Source of the DNA: Streptomyces adustus
GTDB taxonomy: Bacteria; Actinomycetota; Actinomycetes; Streptomycetales; Streptomycetaceae
Direction of reading: 5' to 3'
NCBI RefSeq assembly: GCF_009377175.1
Contig: NZ_VJZD01000019.1
Coordinates: 1-64,000, forward strand
Length of the DNA: 64,000 bases
Below the pieces are notes generated by a model that saw only the letters and a list, made by a program, of their open reading frames with translations, did not search any database and was not told the DNA's origin. Made by a program: the position numbers and the translations under genes. Of the stretch, positions 1 through 8,588 are shown piece after piece (the stretch's first letter is position 1; every line of letters begins with the position of its first letter).

Positions 1-214
1 AGCCGGGGTGGCCGTGCTCCGCCATGCACTGCCGGACCAGCAACGCCGTTGCCCGCTGCGATTGTTGATAGTCCTGCGGTGTGTAGAGGTAGCGGCCGGC
101 CGGGAGCGGGCCGAGGTCCGACGCCGTACGGATGACCTCCGGGCGTTGTGGACCGGAGGCGCAGATCGCCGCCAGCAACGCCACGGCACCCAGCCGCCAC
201 CCCCGTCGCATCAT
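1..214 (-). CDS. Secreted or lipoprotein-like hypothetical protein, 3' end outside window
   Basis: The first 71 codons are visible on the minus strand; the rest lies beyond the left edge. Translation from the ATG at 214 (a second ATG follows directly at 211) starts with two Met and two Arg, then a hydrophobic stretch with a Cys-Ala-Ser-Gly that could be a lipobox or signal-peptidase region. The visible mature part carries a CMAEHG motif often seen in small exported Streptomyces proteins of unknown function. No enzymatic motif is seen. It reads in the same direction as the MFS gene to its right, with an 11-bp gap, so the two are probably co-transcribed. Function unknown. Confidence 0.6.
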   Translation of the reverse strand, partial: MMRRGWRLGAVALLAAICASGPQRPEVIRTASDLGPLPAGRYLYTPQDYQQSQRATALLVRQCMAEHGHPG

Positions 215-225
215 GCGAAGGAATG

Positions 226-1482
226 CTAGCGGGCCACGTGTTGCGGTCGGCCACGGCCCCCAGCGGCCCCCGCTCGTGGTGGCCGCACCTTCGGATGTCC
301 CACTCGGTGGCGGAGCAGGGCGAGGCCGGCCAGCAGCATGACCAGGCCGCAGACGCCGTTCCAGCCGAAGGTGGAGTACGCGCGTACGCCCAGCCAGGAG
401 CCGACGCTGCCGCCGAGGAACGCGCAGGTCATGTAAGCGGTGTTGAGTCGGGCGCGGGCTTCGGAGCGCAGCGCGAAGATGCGCGTCTGGTTGGCGACCT
501 GGCCGGACTGCATGGCGACGTCGAGCAGCAGCATGCCCGCGCCCAGGCCGGCCAGGCCGACGGCACCGCCGAGGTCACCGGTCAGCAGCAGGGCACCGGC
601 GGCGACGGCGCCCACCATGGACACCAGGTTCACGGCGTCGGGGCCGTCGCGGTCGGTACGGCGCCCGGCGATCGGGGTGGCGAACATGCTGGCCGCGCCC
701 ACCAGTGCGAGCACGCCGATGGCCGGGGTGCCCAGGCGGTAGGCCGGGCCGGTGATGTACAGCGCGAGGGCGGTCCAGGCGGCGCTGAACGCGGCGAACA
801 CCAGCGCCTGGTTGAGGGCCGAGCGCCGCAGCAGCGGCTCGGTGCGCAGCAGGCGCAGGGAGGCCGCGAGCAGGGCCGGGTAGGACTGGCCGGTGCTCGG
901 TGTGGTGGCAGGGAGCGCGGCGGCCAGTGCCACGGTGAGGGCGAGCACCAGGGCGGCAGCGACCAGGTAGGGGGCACGCCAGCCCAGCCACTCACCGAGG
1001 GTGCCGGAGAAGGCGCGGGCCAGCAGGATGCCGCCGATCAGGCCCGACAGAAGGGTGCCGGTGACTGTGCCACGGTGCTCCGGTGCGGTCAGGGCGGCCG
1101 CCATGGGGATGAGGATCTGCGGGACCACGGTGGTCAGACCGACCAGCGCGCCGGCGACGGCGAGGACGGGCAGGGTGCCGGCGGTGCCCGCGAGCACCAG
1201 TCCGGCGCAGGTCGCCAGCAGCAGGGTGGTGACCAGGACGCGGTGGCGCAGTCGGTCACCGAGCGGGACCAGCAGGAAGATACCGGCCGCGTAGCCGAGC
1301 TGGGCGCAAGTGACCACGAGAGCCGCCGACTTCGGGGAGACGTGCAGGCCATCGGCGATGAGCGGACTGATCGCCTGCGGGAAGTAGATGTTCATCACCG
1401 CAACGCCGCACGCGACGGAGAGCAAGAGCGTCAACCGCCGGCTCGGGGTCGGAGATGCGGGAGAGGGAGGCTCAGCGGACAC
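226..1482 (-). CDS. MFS transporter (drug or metabolite efflux type)
   Basis: A 418-residue membrane protein of usual major facilitator length with about twelve hydrophobic segments. The first lies near residues 18-38. A loop around residues 75-82 reads GDRLRHR, a form of the MFS motif A GDxxGRR between helices 2 and 3. The N-terminus is Pro/Ser-rich and cytoplasmic. Start: GTG at 1482 with AGAGGTG just upstream. The gene is divergent from the CGNR-family regulator and shares with it a short intergenic region holding a long inverted repeat, so regulation by that protein is likely. Substrate not determinable; the family mostly exports drugs or small metabolites by proton antiport. Confidence 0.9.
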   Translation of the reverse strand: MSAEPPSPASPTPSRRLTLLLSVACGVAVMNIYFPQAISPLIADGLHVSPKSAALVVTCAQLGYAAGIFLLVPLGDRLRHRVLVTTLLLATCAGLVLAGTAGTLPVLAVAGALVGLTTVVPQILIPMAAALTAPEHRGTVTGTLLSGLIGGILLARAFSGTLGEWLGWRAPYLVAAALVLALTVALAAALPATTPSTGQSYPALLAASLRLLRTEPLLRRSALNQALVFAAFSAAWTALALYITGPAYRLGTPAIGVLALVGAASMFATPIAGRRTDRDGPDAVNLVSMVGAVAAGALLLTGDLGGAVGLAGLGAGMLLLDVAMQSGQVANQTRIFALRSEARARLNTAYMTCAFLGGSVGSWLGVRAYSTFGWNGVCGLVMLLAGLALLRHRVGHPKVRPPRAGAAGGRGRPQHVAR

Positions 1483-1553
1483 GGCACACCTCTGGCGAGG
1501 AAGAGGACAGAGCGGCGACAGGGAGGAGGAGTGGAGCCTCGACCCTCATCGAG

Positions 1554-1596
1554 AACCGGTTTAACTGGTTCGCTGAAAGTACCAGTAAAACCGGTT
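1554..1596. promoter_or_regulatory. Inverted-repeat operator between MFS and CGNR genes
   Basis: Left arm 1554-1570 (AACCGGTTTAACTGGTT) and right arm 1581-1596 (ACCAGTAAAACCGGTT) are near-perfect reverse complements around a 10-bp centre. Each arm also contains the self-palindrome AACCGGTT. It lies 20 bp before the ATG of the CGNR gene and about 70 bp before the MFS start, a position suited to autoregulation and control of the exporter. Confidence 0.7.
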
Positions 1597-1615
1597 CCGC
1601 AGTAGGGTGGTTGCC

Positions 1616-2221
1616 ATGCTCGAGACGCCCGCGCCCACGGCCCCCCGCTTCCGCAGCGGTGCAGGCCGGATCTGCCTGGACTTCATGCGCACTCTCCGGC
1701 TGCGCGGCATGGACGGCGCCACCGAGGAACTGGACAGCGCCGATGCGCTGGCCGCCTGGGTCGTCCAACTGGGGCCCTACCCCGACGGCGTGGCGATCTC
1801 GGCTCCGACATCGGAGGTACTCCGCGAGGCGCGGGCGGTACGCGAAGCGGTGCACGCACTCCTGACCGCGGCCCGCTCACCCGCCGGCCCGGTCGGCTGC
1901 CCGCCCGGGGAGCGGGAGCTGCTGAACCGGACCGCCGCCGCGGCACCCCCGGTTCCGGGCCTCGCCGCGGACGGCACCATGACCTGGACCGCCGGGGACC
2001 CCGTGGGCGCGGTCCTCGCGGACATCGCGCGCGACGCGCTCCTGCTGGCGACCTCGCCCGCGCTGAACCGGCTGCGGGCCTGCTCCGGACCGCACTGCGC
2101 CGCCTGGTTCCTCGACACGTCCCGTCCGGGCAACCGCCGCTGGTGCTCGATGGACACCTGCGGCAACCGGTCCAAGAAGCAGACCTGGCGCACCAAGCAC
2201 GCGCCCGCGATGGGGTCCTGA
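1616..2221 (+). CDS. CGNR zinc-finger (ABATE-domain) transcriptional regulator
   Basis: A 201-residue protein with the architecture of the ABATE / CGNR family: an N-terminal alpha-helical domain starting with an RICLDF motif, and a C-terminal zinc finger with CSGPHC followed by WCSMDTCGNR, the defining CGNR signature (four Cys). The tail is basic, consistent with DNA binding. Start: ATG at 1616 chosen because AGTAGGG lies 8 bp upstream; a GTG three codons earlier (1607) has no ribosome binding site. Divergent from an MFS transporter, so it probably senses the compound exported and acts at the inverted repeat 1554-1596. Confidence 0.88.
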   Translation: MLETPAPTAPRFRSGAGRICLDFMRTLRLRGMDGATEELDSADALAAWVVQLGPYPDGVAISAPTSEVLREARAVREAVHALLTAARSPAGPVGCPPGERELLNRTAAAAPPVPGLAADGTMTWTAGDPVGAVLADIARDALLLATSPALNRLRACSGPHCAAWFLDTSRPGNRRWCSMDTCGNRSKKQTWRTKHAPAMGS

Positions 2222-2277
2222 CGGCCCGTCACGCCAATGGCGCGGCAGGTTGGGCGATCTCGGCCCCTCCCGACTGA

Positions 2278-2937
2278 TCATGGTGCAGTCGGCTTGTGGG
2301 CGAGGAAGCTGGCGATCTTCCACCTCATGTCTTCACCGGGCTCCTGGACCAGTTGAGCGTTGATGGTGAACCCGGCCTGGTTCAGCAGTTGTGCGAGCTG
2401 GTCTGTGGGCAGGCGATAGGACTCGAAGGACACGGAGTGGCCGCCGTAGGCCTGTGCCGGACGGCGGTGCTCACCGGCGCTCACGTGGCCGACAACGAGA
2501 AGATGTCCGCCCGGCGCCAAGGTGCGATGGAACTCGGAGAACACGACCGGCAGCAGCTCCGGAGGCGTGTGGTGGGTGGAGTAGTAGGCCAGGATGCCGC
2601 CGAGCGTGTCGCCCTCGACCTCCAGCGCGGTCATGGAGCCCACGGAGAAGCGCAGGTCCGGATAGGCGCCTCGAGCCAGTTCGATCATCTTCGGCGACAC
2701 ATCGACGCCGAATGGAGCGACGCCGAGTTCGGCCAGATGTGCCGTCACTTTGCCGGGTCCGCAGCCCACGTCCGCGACCGGCCCTCGGTCGGATGCCCGT
2801 ACGAGTTCGGCGAACGCGGTCAGTATCGAGCGTGACAGCGGGTCCAGCTCGGACGGGGACTTGACGAGGGCGGCGTAGTCGTGGGCCACGGTGTCGTACG
2901 ACTCCCGCACCGCCGCAAGGTAGGAAGGCTCAGTCAC
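2278..2937 (-). CDS. Class I SAM-dependent methyltransferase
   Basis: A 219-residue protein with the Rossmann SAM-binding order of class I methyltransferases: motif I VADVGCGPGKV (about residues 53-63), motif II GVDVSPKMI (about 77-85), and the post-motif AxGGHLLVVGH near residues 140-150 that precedes the last strands. The N-terminus YLAAVRESYDTVAHDYA is typical of small Streptomyces methyltransferases acting on natural-product-like substrates. Start is GTG at 2937 with no strong ribosome binding site. It stands between two unrelated genes; the acceptor substrate cannot be predicted. Confidence 0.9.
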   Translation of the reverse strand: MTEPSYLAAVRESYDTVAHDYAALVKSPSELDPLSRSILTAFAELVRASDRGPVADVGCGPGKVTAHLAELGVAPFGVDVSPKMIELARGAYPDLRFSVGSMTALEVEGDTLGGILAYYSTHHTPPELLPVVFSEFHRTLAPGGHLLVVGHVSAGEHRRPAQAYGGHSVSFESYRLPTDQLAQLLNQAGFTINAQLVQEPGEDMRWKIASFLAHKPTAP

Positions 2938-3009
2938 GCGGCGAATCTAGACGGGAACACTGACAGGGCCAGTGCCGGCTTCCGCATCGAGCCGGGCGAG
3001 CAGGCTCTT

Positions 3010-3681
3010 TCAGTCGGCAAGGCCTTCCGTGCGAAGCACCTCGAGATCGGCCAGGTAGGACGCGAAGTGCTTGGATCGTCTGGGAGCGACGGCCACCGTC
3101 GTGTCGAACGGAGTCGACTCGAACCGTCGCGCTGCGAACCGTGCGACCGGGGGCAGCCGCTCCAGGCTGCCGAACTGCTCGACCCGCTCGCGATGCAGCA
3201 GGAACTGGGTCTCCTCGTCACGTCGGACGAGGTGGCCAGGGACGTGGTAGAAGTCGGCGCCGGCGAACGCAGCCTCCGAGATGTCCAGAGCCCAGTCGAC
3301 ATCGGCGTAGTAGGCGACGATCCCGGCCGTGAATCGGTCCCGCACGTCCTGGGGCAGTGAGAAATTCGGCGGAGTCGCCATGAGCGGGCCGATGTTCCCT
3401 CTCAGCGTCACGTGTTTGAACACGCAGCCGTTCAGGTTCAGTTGCGTCGTGATGGCCAAGCCGTCGATCCGTATGTCCTCGAACCGCACCCCTTGTGCCC
3501 CGAGGCCGCTCACCCGGCAACGCCTGGCAGTGACGTCCCGGACGACCAGGCCGAGGTCCGGGTCGTCGAACTGGGCGAGCACCGAATTCTGGAACTCGCA
3601 CCGGTCGAGCTCGGCCGGGCCGAACACCCGGTTGCTGCCGATCACCTTCACGCGGGCGATCACTTGCCGCTGCAGCAACAT
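3010..3681 (-). CDS. Hypothetical protein with pentapeptide-like N-terminal half
   Basis: A 223-residue protein with GGAAGGGACATCC before its ATG. Residues about 20-100 show the loose spacing of a right-handed beta-helix (repeated LxxCxFxN, VRDVTARRCRVSGLG, VRFEDIRIDGLAI, LNLNGCVFKHVTL), resembling pentapeptide-repeat proteins but too irregular for a firm family call. The C-terminal half is mixed, with aromatic residues in FTAGIVAYYADVDWALD. No catalytic motif is apparent. No neighbour suggests a pathway. Codon use is typical of the host, so it is probably a real gene. Confidence 0.7.
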   Translation of the reverse strand: MLLQRQVIARVKVIGSNRVFGPAELDRCEFQNSVLAQFDDPDLGLVVRDVTARRCRVSGLGAQGVRFEDIRIDGLAITTQLNLNGCVFKHVTLRGNIGPLMATPPNFSLPQDVRDRFTAGIVAYYADVDWALDISEAAFAGADFYHVPGHLVRRDEETQFLLHRERVEQFGSLERLPPVARFAARRFESTPFDTTVAVAPRRSKHFASYLADLEVLRTEGLAD

Positions 3682-3741
3682 GCGGATGTCCCTTCCTGAA
3701 CTCGGCGCCAGTGTAGGCCGGGCGTGGCACCTGATGGGTGC

Positions 3742-4398
3742 TCAGCGGCCCCGGCGGAACCAGCGGCGACGGGCGGGCGCCTCCGGTTCGGGCCGCGGGG
3801 CGTCGAACGGCGGGAGGGTCTTGAAGCCGTCGTCCAGGACGACGGTCGGGGCGATCCGGCGGAGGGCGGTGCGGACCAGGGACAGCGGGTGGGTCGGGAA
3901 CTGCTCGTCCCACTCCTCGTGGTCGGCGACGTGGTACGGCATCGGGACCTCGAGGTCCGGCGCGTACGGATGCGGCTCGAAGTAGTCGGCGGGACCGATC
4001 CGGTCGAGGACCACGGCTTCGCGCAGGCCGGTCATCCCGCTTTCGGCCGCCTGGATCTTGAGTACGGCGCTGGACCGGTCCCTGGGTACGGTCCAGGACC
4101 CGAGGAAGACCTGTCCCGGCCGGTTGGGCAACCGCACCTTGGCGAACTGCCGGACGGCCGGGACCGAGTCGATCTCGCCGACCACGACCTCGATCAGCCC
4201 CGCACCGGCCTCGGCGGTGAGCTCCGTGAGTCCGCGGCGCAGTCGCTCCGGCTGGTCGAGCGGGGCCGGCAGGTCGGGTACGAGGTCGAAGTGGTGCAGG
4301 GAAAGCACCAGGCCCTGCTCGTCGGTCCATACGCCAGGCTCGCGTTCGGAGAAACCGGTGAGGTCGAGGCGGGTGATCGGCATCATGGCGGACATCAT
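3742..4398 (-). CDS. Hypothetical protein, third gene of an ABC-MerR group
   Basis: A 218-residue soluble protein. The open frame extends further upstream into the MerR gene, but ATG codons at 4398/4395 follow GGAAGGG and are the most likely starts. The first residues predict a strand-rich domain (ITRLDLTGFSEREPGVWTDEQG) and the C-terminus is very basic (RRRWFRRGR). No catalytic motif or signal peptide is recognised. It lies 91 bp downstream of the MerR regulator in the same direction and may be read from the same transcript. Function unknown. Confidence 0.65.
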   Translation of the reverse strand: MMSAMMPITRLDLTGFSEREPGVWTDEQGLVLSLHHFDLVPDLPAPLDQPERLRRGLTELTAEAGAGLIEVVVGEIDSVPAVRQFAKVRLPNRPGQVFLGSWTVPRDRSSAVLKIQAAESGMTGLREAVVLDRIGPADYFEPHPYAPDLEVPMPYHVADHEEWDEQFPTHPLSLVRTALRRIAPTVVLDDGFKTLPPFDAPRPEPEAPARRRWFRRGR

Positions 4399-4489
4399 CG
4401 CCGCCACCCTTCCCGCCTCCCGAACCGGGCTCCCTCCCGGCGTCTTTTGCTCAACTCGTACCTTCCAGGCTCGGTTGGGAGGCGGCTGC

Positions 4490-5281
4490 TCAGGGCGGCG
4501 GCAGTTCGGTGCCGAGCCTGTCGGCGGGCACGCGCTCGATGCGGGTCCAGCCCCGCCAGCCACGCTCCTTCAGAATCGCCAACACCAGTTCGGCGCCCGG
4601 TGCGGACTCGAGCATGGTCGAGTCCATCAGGGCGACGAACTGATCGTCGAAGCCGTCGCCACCTGCCGCGCCGGCCTCCACGGCGCGGATCATCAGGCGT
4701 TCCAGGACGTCGGCGACCTCGACGATGCGCGGATCGTCGGCCGGCCAGTCGAGCTCCCCGGTGAAGAAGCCGTAGAGCCTCACCATGTCGGGGTCGTCCA
4801 GTTCCTCGTGCTTCTTGGCGATCACGGAGTCGATCAGGTGCGGCACCTGCGCGGCGATCATGATCCAGGCATCCCGCTCCAGTTCGATGTACCGCTCCCC
4901 GACGCCGAGACCGCGCAGCCGGTCGAGGTAGTCCACGACGCTCTGCGGCAGCGCCAGGTGTTCTCCGGTGGCGAGCCGCGCCAGTCGGCTGCGGGTGTCC
5001 TGCAACCGCCGGATCTCCGCGCGCAGATGCTTGTCGATCTCCTGGACGCCGTCGGCGAACTCCGCCGGACCGGCGTCGAGGAGTTCCTGGACCCTGGCCA
5101 GCGGCACGCCCGCGTCGGCCAGGGTGCGGATCCGGATGAGTCGTACGACGGCTGCGGCATCGTATGTCCGGTACCCGGAGCGGTCGCGCCCGGGCTCGGG
5201 GAGCAGCCCTATCTTGTGGTAGTGGCGTACCGCCCGTACCGTCACCCCGGCGTACGCCGCCAGCTGGCTGATGGTGAGCAT
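4490..5281 (-). CDS. MerR-family transcriptional regulator
   Basis: A 263-residue regulator. Residues 1-70 form the winged helix typical of MerR: ISQLAAYAGVTVRAVRHYHKIGLLPEP, then SGYRTYDAAAVVRLIRIRTLADAGVPLARVQELL. A dimerisation coiled coil follows near residues 80-110 and a long C-terminal effector domain of the TipAL-like size class makes up the rest. No Cys cluster for metal sensing is present, so a drug or metabolite is a likelier ligand. It starts 15 bp after the stop of an ABC permease and probably belongs to the same operon, where it would control the exporter. Confidence 0.88.
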   Translation of the reverse strand: MLTISQLAAYAGVTVRAVRHYHKIGLLPEPGRDRSGYRTYDAAAVVRLIRIRTLADAGVPLARVQELLDAGPAEFADGVQEIDKHLRAEIRRLQDTRSRLARLATGEHLALPQSVVDYLDRLRGLGVGERYIELERDAWIMIAAQVPHLIDSVIAKKHEELDDPDMVRLYGFFTGELDWPADDPRIVEVADVLERLMIRAVEAGAAGGDGFDDQFVALMDSTMLESAPGAELVLAILKERGWRGWTRIERVPADRLGTELPPP

Positions 5282-5296
5282 GGGTCCCAGCCTGCC

Positions 5297-6058
5297 TCAG
5301 GCGATCTTCCGGCGATAGGCGGTCATCGCGAAGCCGTACGCCACGACGAGGATGCCCACACACCACGCGAGCGCGGTCCAGATGTCGTCGCCGACCGGAT
5401 GCCCCGTGAACAGCGCGCGGATCGTGTCGACGATCGAGGTCACCGGCTGATGCTCGGCGAACCAGCGCACCGGGCCGGGCATCGTCCCGGTGGGTACGAA
5501 CGCCGAGCTTACGAACGGCAGGAAGATGAGCGGGTAGGCGAACGCGCCCGCTCCCTCGACCGACGACGCGGAGAGCCCCGGGATCACGGCGAGCCAGGTC
5601 AGCGCCAGGGTGAACAGGAGCAGGATGCCGGCGACCGCGAGCCACGCGGACACTCCCGCCCCTGAGCGGAAGCCCATGAGCACGGCGACGCCCACGACGA
5701 GCACGAGCGCGATCAGGTTGGCGACCAGCGAGGTGATGACATGGGCCCACAGCACACCCGAGCGCGCGATCGGCATGGACTGGAATCGCTCGAAGATCCC
5801 GCTCTTCACATCGGTGAACAGCCGGTACGCGGTGTAGGAGATGCCGGACGCGATCGTCATGAGCAGGATGCCGGGCAGCATGTAGACCACGTACGGAACT
5901 GAGCCGGTATCAATGGCGCCGCCGAACACGTAGACGAACATCAGCATCATGGCGACCGGCGTGATGACGGTCGTGATGATGGTGTCCATGCTGCGGGTGA
6001 CATGGCGCAGGGTCCGCCCCGTGAGCGCGGCGGTGTCGCTGAAGAAGTGCGCGGTCAT
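5297..6058 (-). CDS. ABC-2 type exporter permease (DrrB-like)
   Basis: A 253-residue integral membrane protein with about six hydrophobic segments and the ABC-2 permease core (ITPVAMMLMFVYVFGG, VVYMLPGILLMTIASG, MPIARSGVLWAHVITSL). The region PLIFLPFVSSAFVPTGTMPG followed by FAEHQPVTSIVDTIRALF is a clear hallmark of the DrrB (daunorubicin resistance) family. The start ATG at 6058 overlaps the stop of the ATPase gene as ATGA, so the pair is translationally coupled. The MerR regulator follows 15 bp later. Likely role: energy-dependent efflux of a hydrophobic compound across the cytoplasmic membrane. Confidence 0.9.
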   Translation of the reverse strand: MTAHFFSDTAALTGRTLRHVTRSMDTIITTVITPVAMMLMFVYVFGGAIDTGSVPYVVYMLPGILLMTIASGISYTAYRLFTDVKSGIFERFQSMPIARSGVLWAHVITSLVANLIALVLVVGVAVLMGFRSGAGVSAWLAVAGILLLFTLALTWLAVIPGLSASSVEGAGAFAYPLIFLPFVSSAFVPTGTMPGPVRWFAEHQPVTSIVDTIRALFTGHPVGDDIWTALAWCVGILVVAYGFAMTAYRRKIA

Positions 6059-6870
6059 TTCTGTCCCCCAGTCTTCGTGCCGGTGGCGTCGCCCTTGTCG
6101 GCGCGCCCGATGACCGCGAGGAAGATCTCCTCCAGCGTCGGCTGCTTCTCGACGTACTCGACCTTGGCGGGCGGGAAGAGCTGCTTGAGTTCGGAGAGGG
6201 TGCCGTTCACGATGATCCGACCCTGGTGGAGGATCGCGATCCGGTCGGCCAACTGCTCGGCCTCCTCCAGATACTGCGTGGTCAGCAGCACCGTCGTTCC
6301 CTGGCCGGCGAGCTCCCTGACCGCATCCCACACCTCGATGCGCGCCTCGGGGTCGAGTCCGGCCGTCGGCTCGTCCAGGAAGATCACCGGTGAATTCCCT
6401 ATGAGGCTCATGGCGATGTCCAGCCGGCGGCGCATCCCACCCGAGTACGTGGACACGCGCCGCGCGCCCGCCTCGCTCAGCGAAAAGCGCCTGAGCAGAT
6501 CGTCCGCGATCGCGCCCGGGTCCTTGAGGTGACGCAGCCTGGCGACGAGGACGAGATTCTCCCGCCCACTGAGGATCTCGTCGACAGCCGCGAACTGCCC
6601 GGTGAGACTGATGGACTCCCGCACGTTCGCCGGTTGCGTGGCGACGTCGAAGCCATTGACGCTCGCCGTCCCTGCGTCGCCTGTCAGGAGCGTGGCAAGG
6701 ATCCGCACGGTCGTGGTCTTGCCCGCCCCGTTGGAGCCGAGCAGGGCGAAGATGCTGCCCGGCGCCACGTCGAGGTCCACACCCCGCAGCACGTCGAGTT
6801 TCCCGTACGACTTCTCCAGGCCCCGTACGCGAATCGCCGGACCGGCGACCGATTGGGCTGTCATGGTCAT
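6055..6870 (-). CDS. ABC exporter ATP-binding protein (DrrA-like)
   Basis: A 271-residue ATPase of daunorubicin-resistance type. Walker A reads GSNGAGKTTT, the signature motif YSGGMRRRLDIA, Walker B VIFLDEPTAGLD, and the switch region LLTTQYLEEAEQLAD, in the usual order. The C-terminus has the DrrA-type tail with PTLEEIFLAVIG. Start: ATG at 6870 because GGAGGAGGC lies 2 bp upstream of it; the frame continues further but without a ribosome binding site. It forms an ATGA overlap with the permease. Divergent from the 5'-nucleotidase gene with about 220 bp between them, which must contain both promoters. Confidence 0.93.
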   Translation of the reverse strand: MTMTAQSVAGPAIRVRGLEKSYGKLDVLRGVDLDVAPGSIFALLGSNGAGKTTTVRILATLLTGDAGTASVNGFDVATQPANVRESISLTGQFAAVDEILSGRENLVLVARLRHLKDPGAIADDLLRRFSLSEAGARRVSTYSGGMRRRLDIAMSLIGNSPVIFLDEPTAGLDPEARIEVWDAVRELAGQGTTVLLTTQYLEEAEQLADRIAILHQGRIIVNGTLSELKQLFPPAKVEYVEKQPTLEEIFLAVIGRADKGDATGTKTGGQK

Positions 6871-7090
6871 CTGCCTCCTCCGCGGAGCCGTTCCAGGCGG
6901 TCGCGAGGAGGCTCCTGCCGGAAGGATGGAGGGTTGACCCAGCGTCAAGGTCAAGCCTGCTCCGGCCACGGCATCCGGTTCGTCGTACGCCAGCAGGACA
7001 TATATCCACCCAAAGAGGAATCCGACACCGGCGACCCGGCTCGATGGAACGATCGGGACGTGTGCGCGCATCAGTGTCAGGAGGGACGCC

Positions 7091-8050
7091 ATGGCCGTCT
7101 ACGAGCTGAAGAACCGTCTGGTCGTCGGCATCGCCTCCAGCGCGCTGTTCGACCTGGCGGAGGCGGATGCCATCTTCCGTGAGCAGGGAGAGGACGCCTA
7201 CCGCGCCTACCAGGAGGCGCACCTGGACGACACGCTGGACAAGGGGGTCGCCTTCCCCTTCATCCGCAGGCTGCTGTCCCTGAACGACCTCTCACCCGAC
7301 GACCCTCTGGTCGAGGCCATCATCCTGTCCCGCAATGATCCGGACACCGGGCTGCGGGTCATGCGGTCCATACAGACCTACGGCCTGCCGATCAGCCGGG
7401 CCATCTTCATGCAGGGCCGCTCGCCCTATCACTTCATGCCCGCCCTGAACATGTCCCTGTTCCTGTCCGCGAACGAGGACGACGTCCGCGAGGCCGTCGC
7501 GCTCGGACTGCCCGCCGGCCGCGTGCTCGGCCCAGGAGTGGCTGACGAGGGGGATGACCAGGATCTGCGGATCGCCTTCGACTTCGACGGGGTCCTCGCC
7601 GACGACGCCTCGGAACAGGTCTACCAGTCCGGCGGTATCGAGGACTTCCGGTTCCATGAGACGACGAACGCCGCCACCCCGCACGACCCGGGTCCCCTGC
7701 GGGACTTCCTCGTGGGCGTCAACCGGCTCCAGCGGCGCGAGGAGGAACAGAGGGCGGCGGACGCCGACTACAAGATGCGCGTCCATGTCTCCCTCGTCAC
7801 CGCCCGCGACGCACCCGCCCACGAACGCCCGGTGCGCAGCCTGAAGAACTGGGGTGTGACCGTCAACGACGCCTTCTTCCTCGGCGGCATAGACAAGAGC
7901 ACCATCATGGAGGTCCTCAAGCCCCATATCTTCTTCGACGACCAGGTCGGCCATGTGACGGGTACCGCCCGCAGCACGCCCAGCGTGCACGTCCCGTTCG
8001 GGAAGATCAACGAACCGGACCGCTCTGCGCCTGAGCAGGAGCGGCCATGA
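7091..8050 (+). CDS. Cytosolic 5'-nucleotidase, cN-I-like family
   Basis: A 319-residue protein matching the 5'-nucleotidase family related to eukaryotic cN-I (HAD-like fold, hydrolysis of nucleoside monophosphates). Visible features: VVGIASSALFDL at the N-terminus, the central AFDFDGVLADD block carrying the DxD nucleophile pair of the HAD superfamily, a VTARDAPAHERP stretch (motif II region) and an IFFDDQVGHV stretch (motif III acidic pair). Length matches bacterial members. The ATG follows AGGAGGGACGCC. It is divergent from the ABC exporter; a link to export is not evident. Substrate preference unknown. Confidence 0.82.
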   Translation: MAVYELKNRLVVGIASSALFDLAEADAIFREQGEDAYRAYQEAHLDDTLDKGVAFPFIRRLLSLNDLSPDDPLVEAIILSRNDPDTGLRVMRSIQTYGLPISRAIFMQGRSPYHFMPALNMSLFLSANEDDVREAVALGLPAGRVLGPGVADEGDDQDLRIAFDFDGVLADDASEQVYQSGGIEDFRFHETTNAATPHDPGPLRDFLVGVNRLQRREEEQRAADADYKMRVHVSLVTARDAPAHERPVRSLKNWGVTVNDAFFLGGIDKSTIMEVLKPHIFFDDQVGHVTGTARSTPSVHVPFGKINEPDRSAPEQERP

Positions 8051-8134
8051 GGTCTGCCCCGGACTGAGTCCGGCTTGCGCCGGACATCATGACCAGGCCG
8101 GCCGGACCCCTGCGCGGGTCCGAGGATCATGCCG

Positions 8135-8530
8135 TCAGGTCAGCGCCGGCATGAAGCCGCCGCGGGCGGTGCCCGACGACAGCAAGGCAGACCAGTCGAG
8201 GGTCTCGGGCAGTCGGTCCAGGGACAGGACGACCGCTCCGCCGGCCTGCTCGGCGTCCGAGCACCAGTCACCCATGGCGTCCGGTGCCGTGCCACCGTCG
8301 GCGCCCCCGACCACCGGCGCGGCCAGAGCGGGGACGACGAGTCCGTGGTCACCGGGTCCGTCCACGACGCACAGGGTGAGTCGAGGGACGATGCTCCAGC
8401 CTTCGCACAAGGGCACCGACCCGTCCGACGCGGTCAGCGGCGGCAGGGCGGCGTGGACGGGCGCGTCGGCCAGCAGGAGCACGGGCGTGGCACCTCGGAC
8501 GAACAGAGTGTTCTCGGGATCCAGGATCAC
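8135..8530 (-). CDS. Small hypothetical protein
   Basis: A 131-residue acidic protein, apparently cytoplasmic, rich in Val/Leu/Ala/Gly/Pro. Pattern: ILDPENTLFVRGATPVLLL, then a beta-rich centre (LTLCVVDGPGDHGLVVP). No signal peptide, motif or family was recognised. It starts with GTG at 8530 and is convergent with the 5'-nucleotidase gene. GC-rich third positions support coding in this frame. Function unknown. Confidence 0.5.
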   Translation of the reverse strand: MILDPENTLFVRGATPVLLLADAPVHAALPPLTASDGSVPLCEGWSIVPRLTLCVVDGPGDHGLVVPALAAPVVGGADGGTAPDAMGDWCSDAEQAGGAVVLSLDRLPETLDWSALLSSGTARGGFMPALT

Positions 8531-8588
8531 GGGAACACTCTCGCAGGCCGAGAGATCAAGTCATCAGGGAGGTGAGAGCTAGTGTCGT

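Noticed and set aside
148-1605. Long plus-strand Gly/Gln/Arg-rich frame opposite the MFS gene
   Set aside because: Low-complexity antisense shadow without protein pattern; the minus frame is a clear transporter.
5297-7222. A 641-codon open frame covering the ABC permease and most of the ATPase region
   Set aside because: Only the part from the ATG at 6058 has permease sequence; the upstream part is the shadow of the ATPase gene, whose own frame has all Walker motifs.
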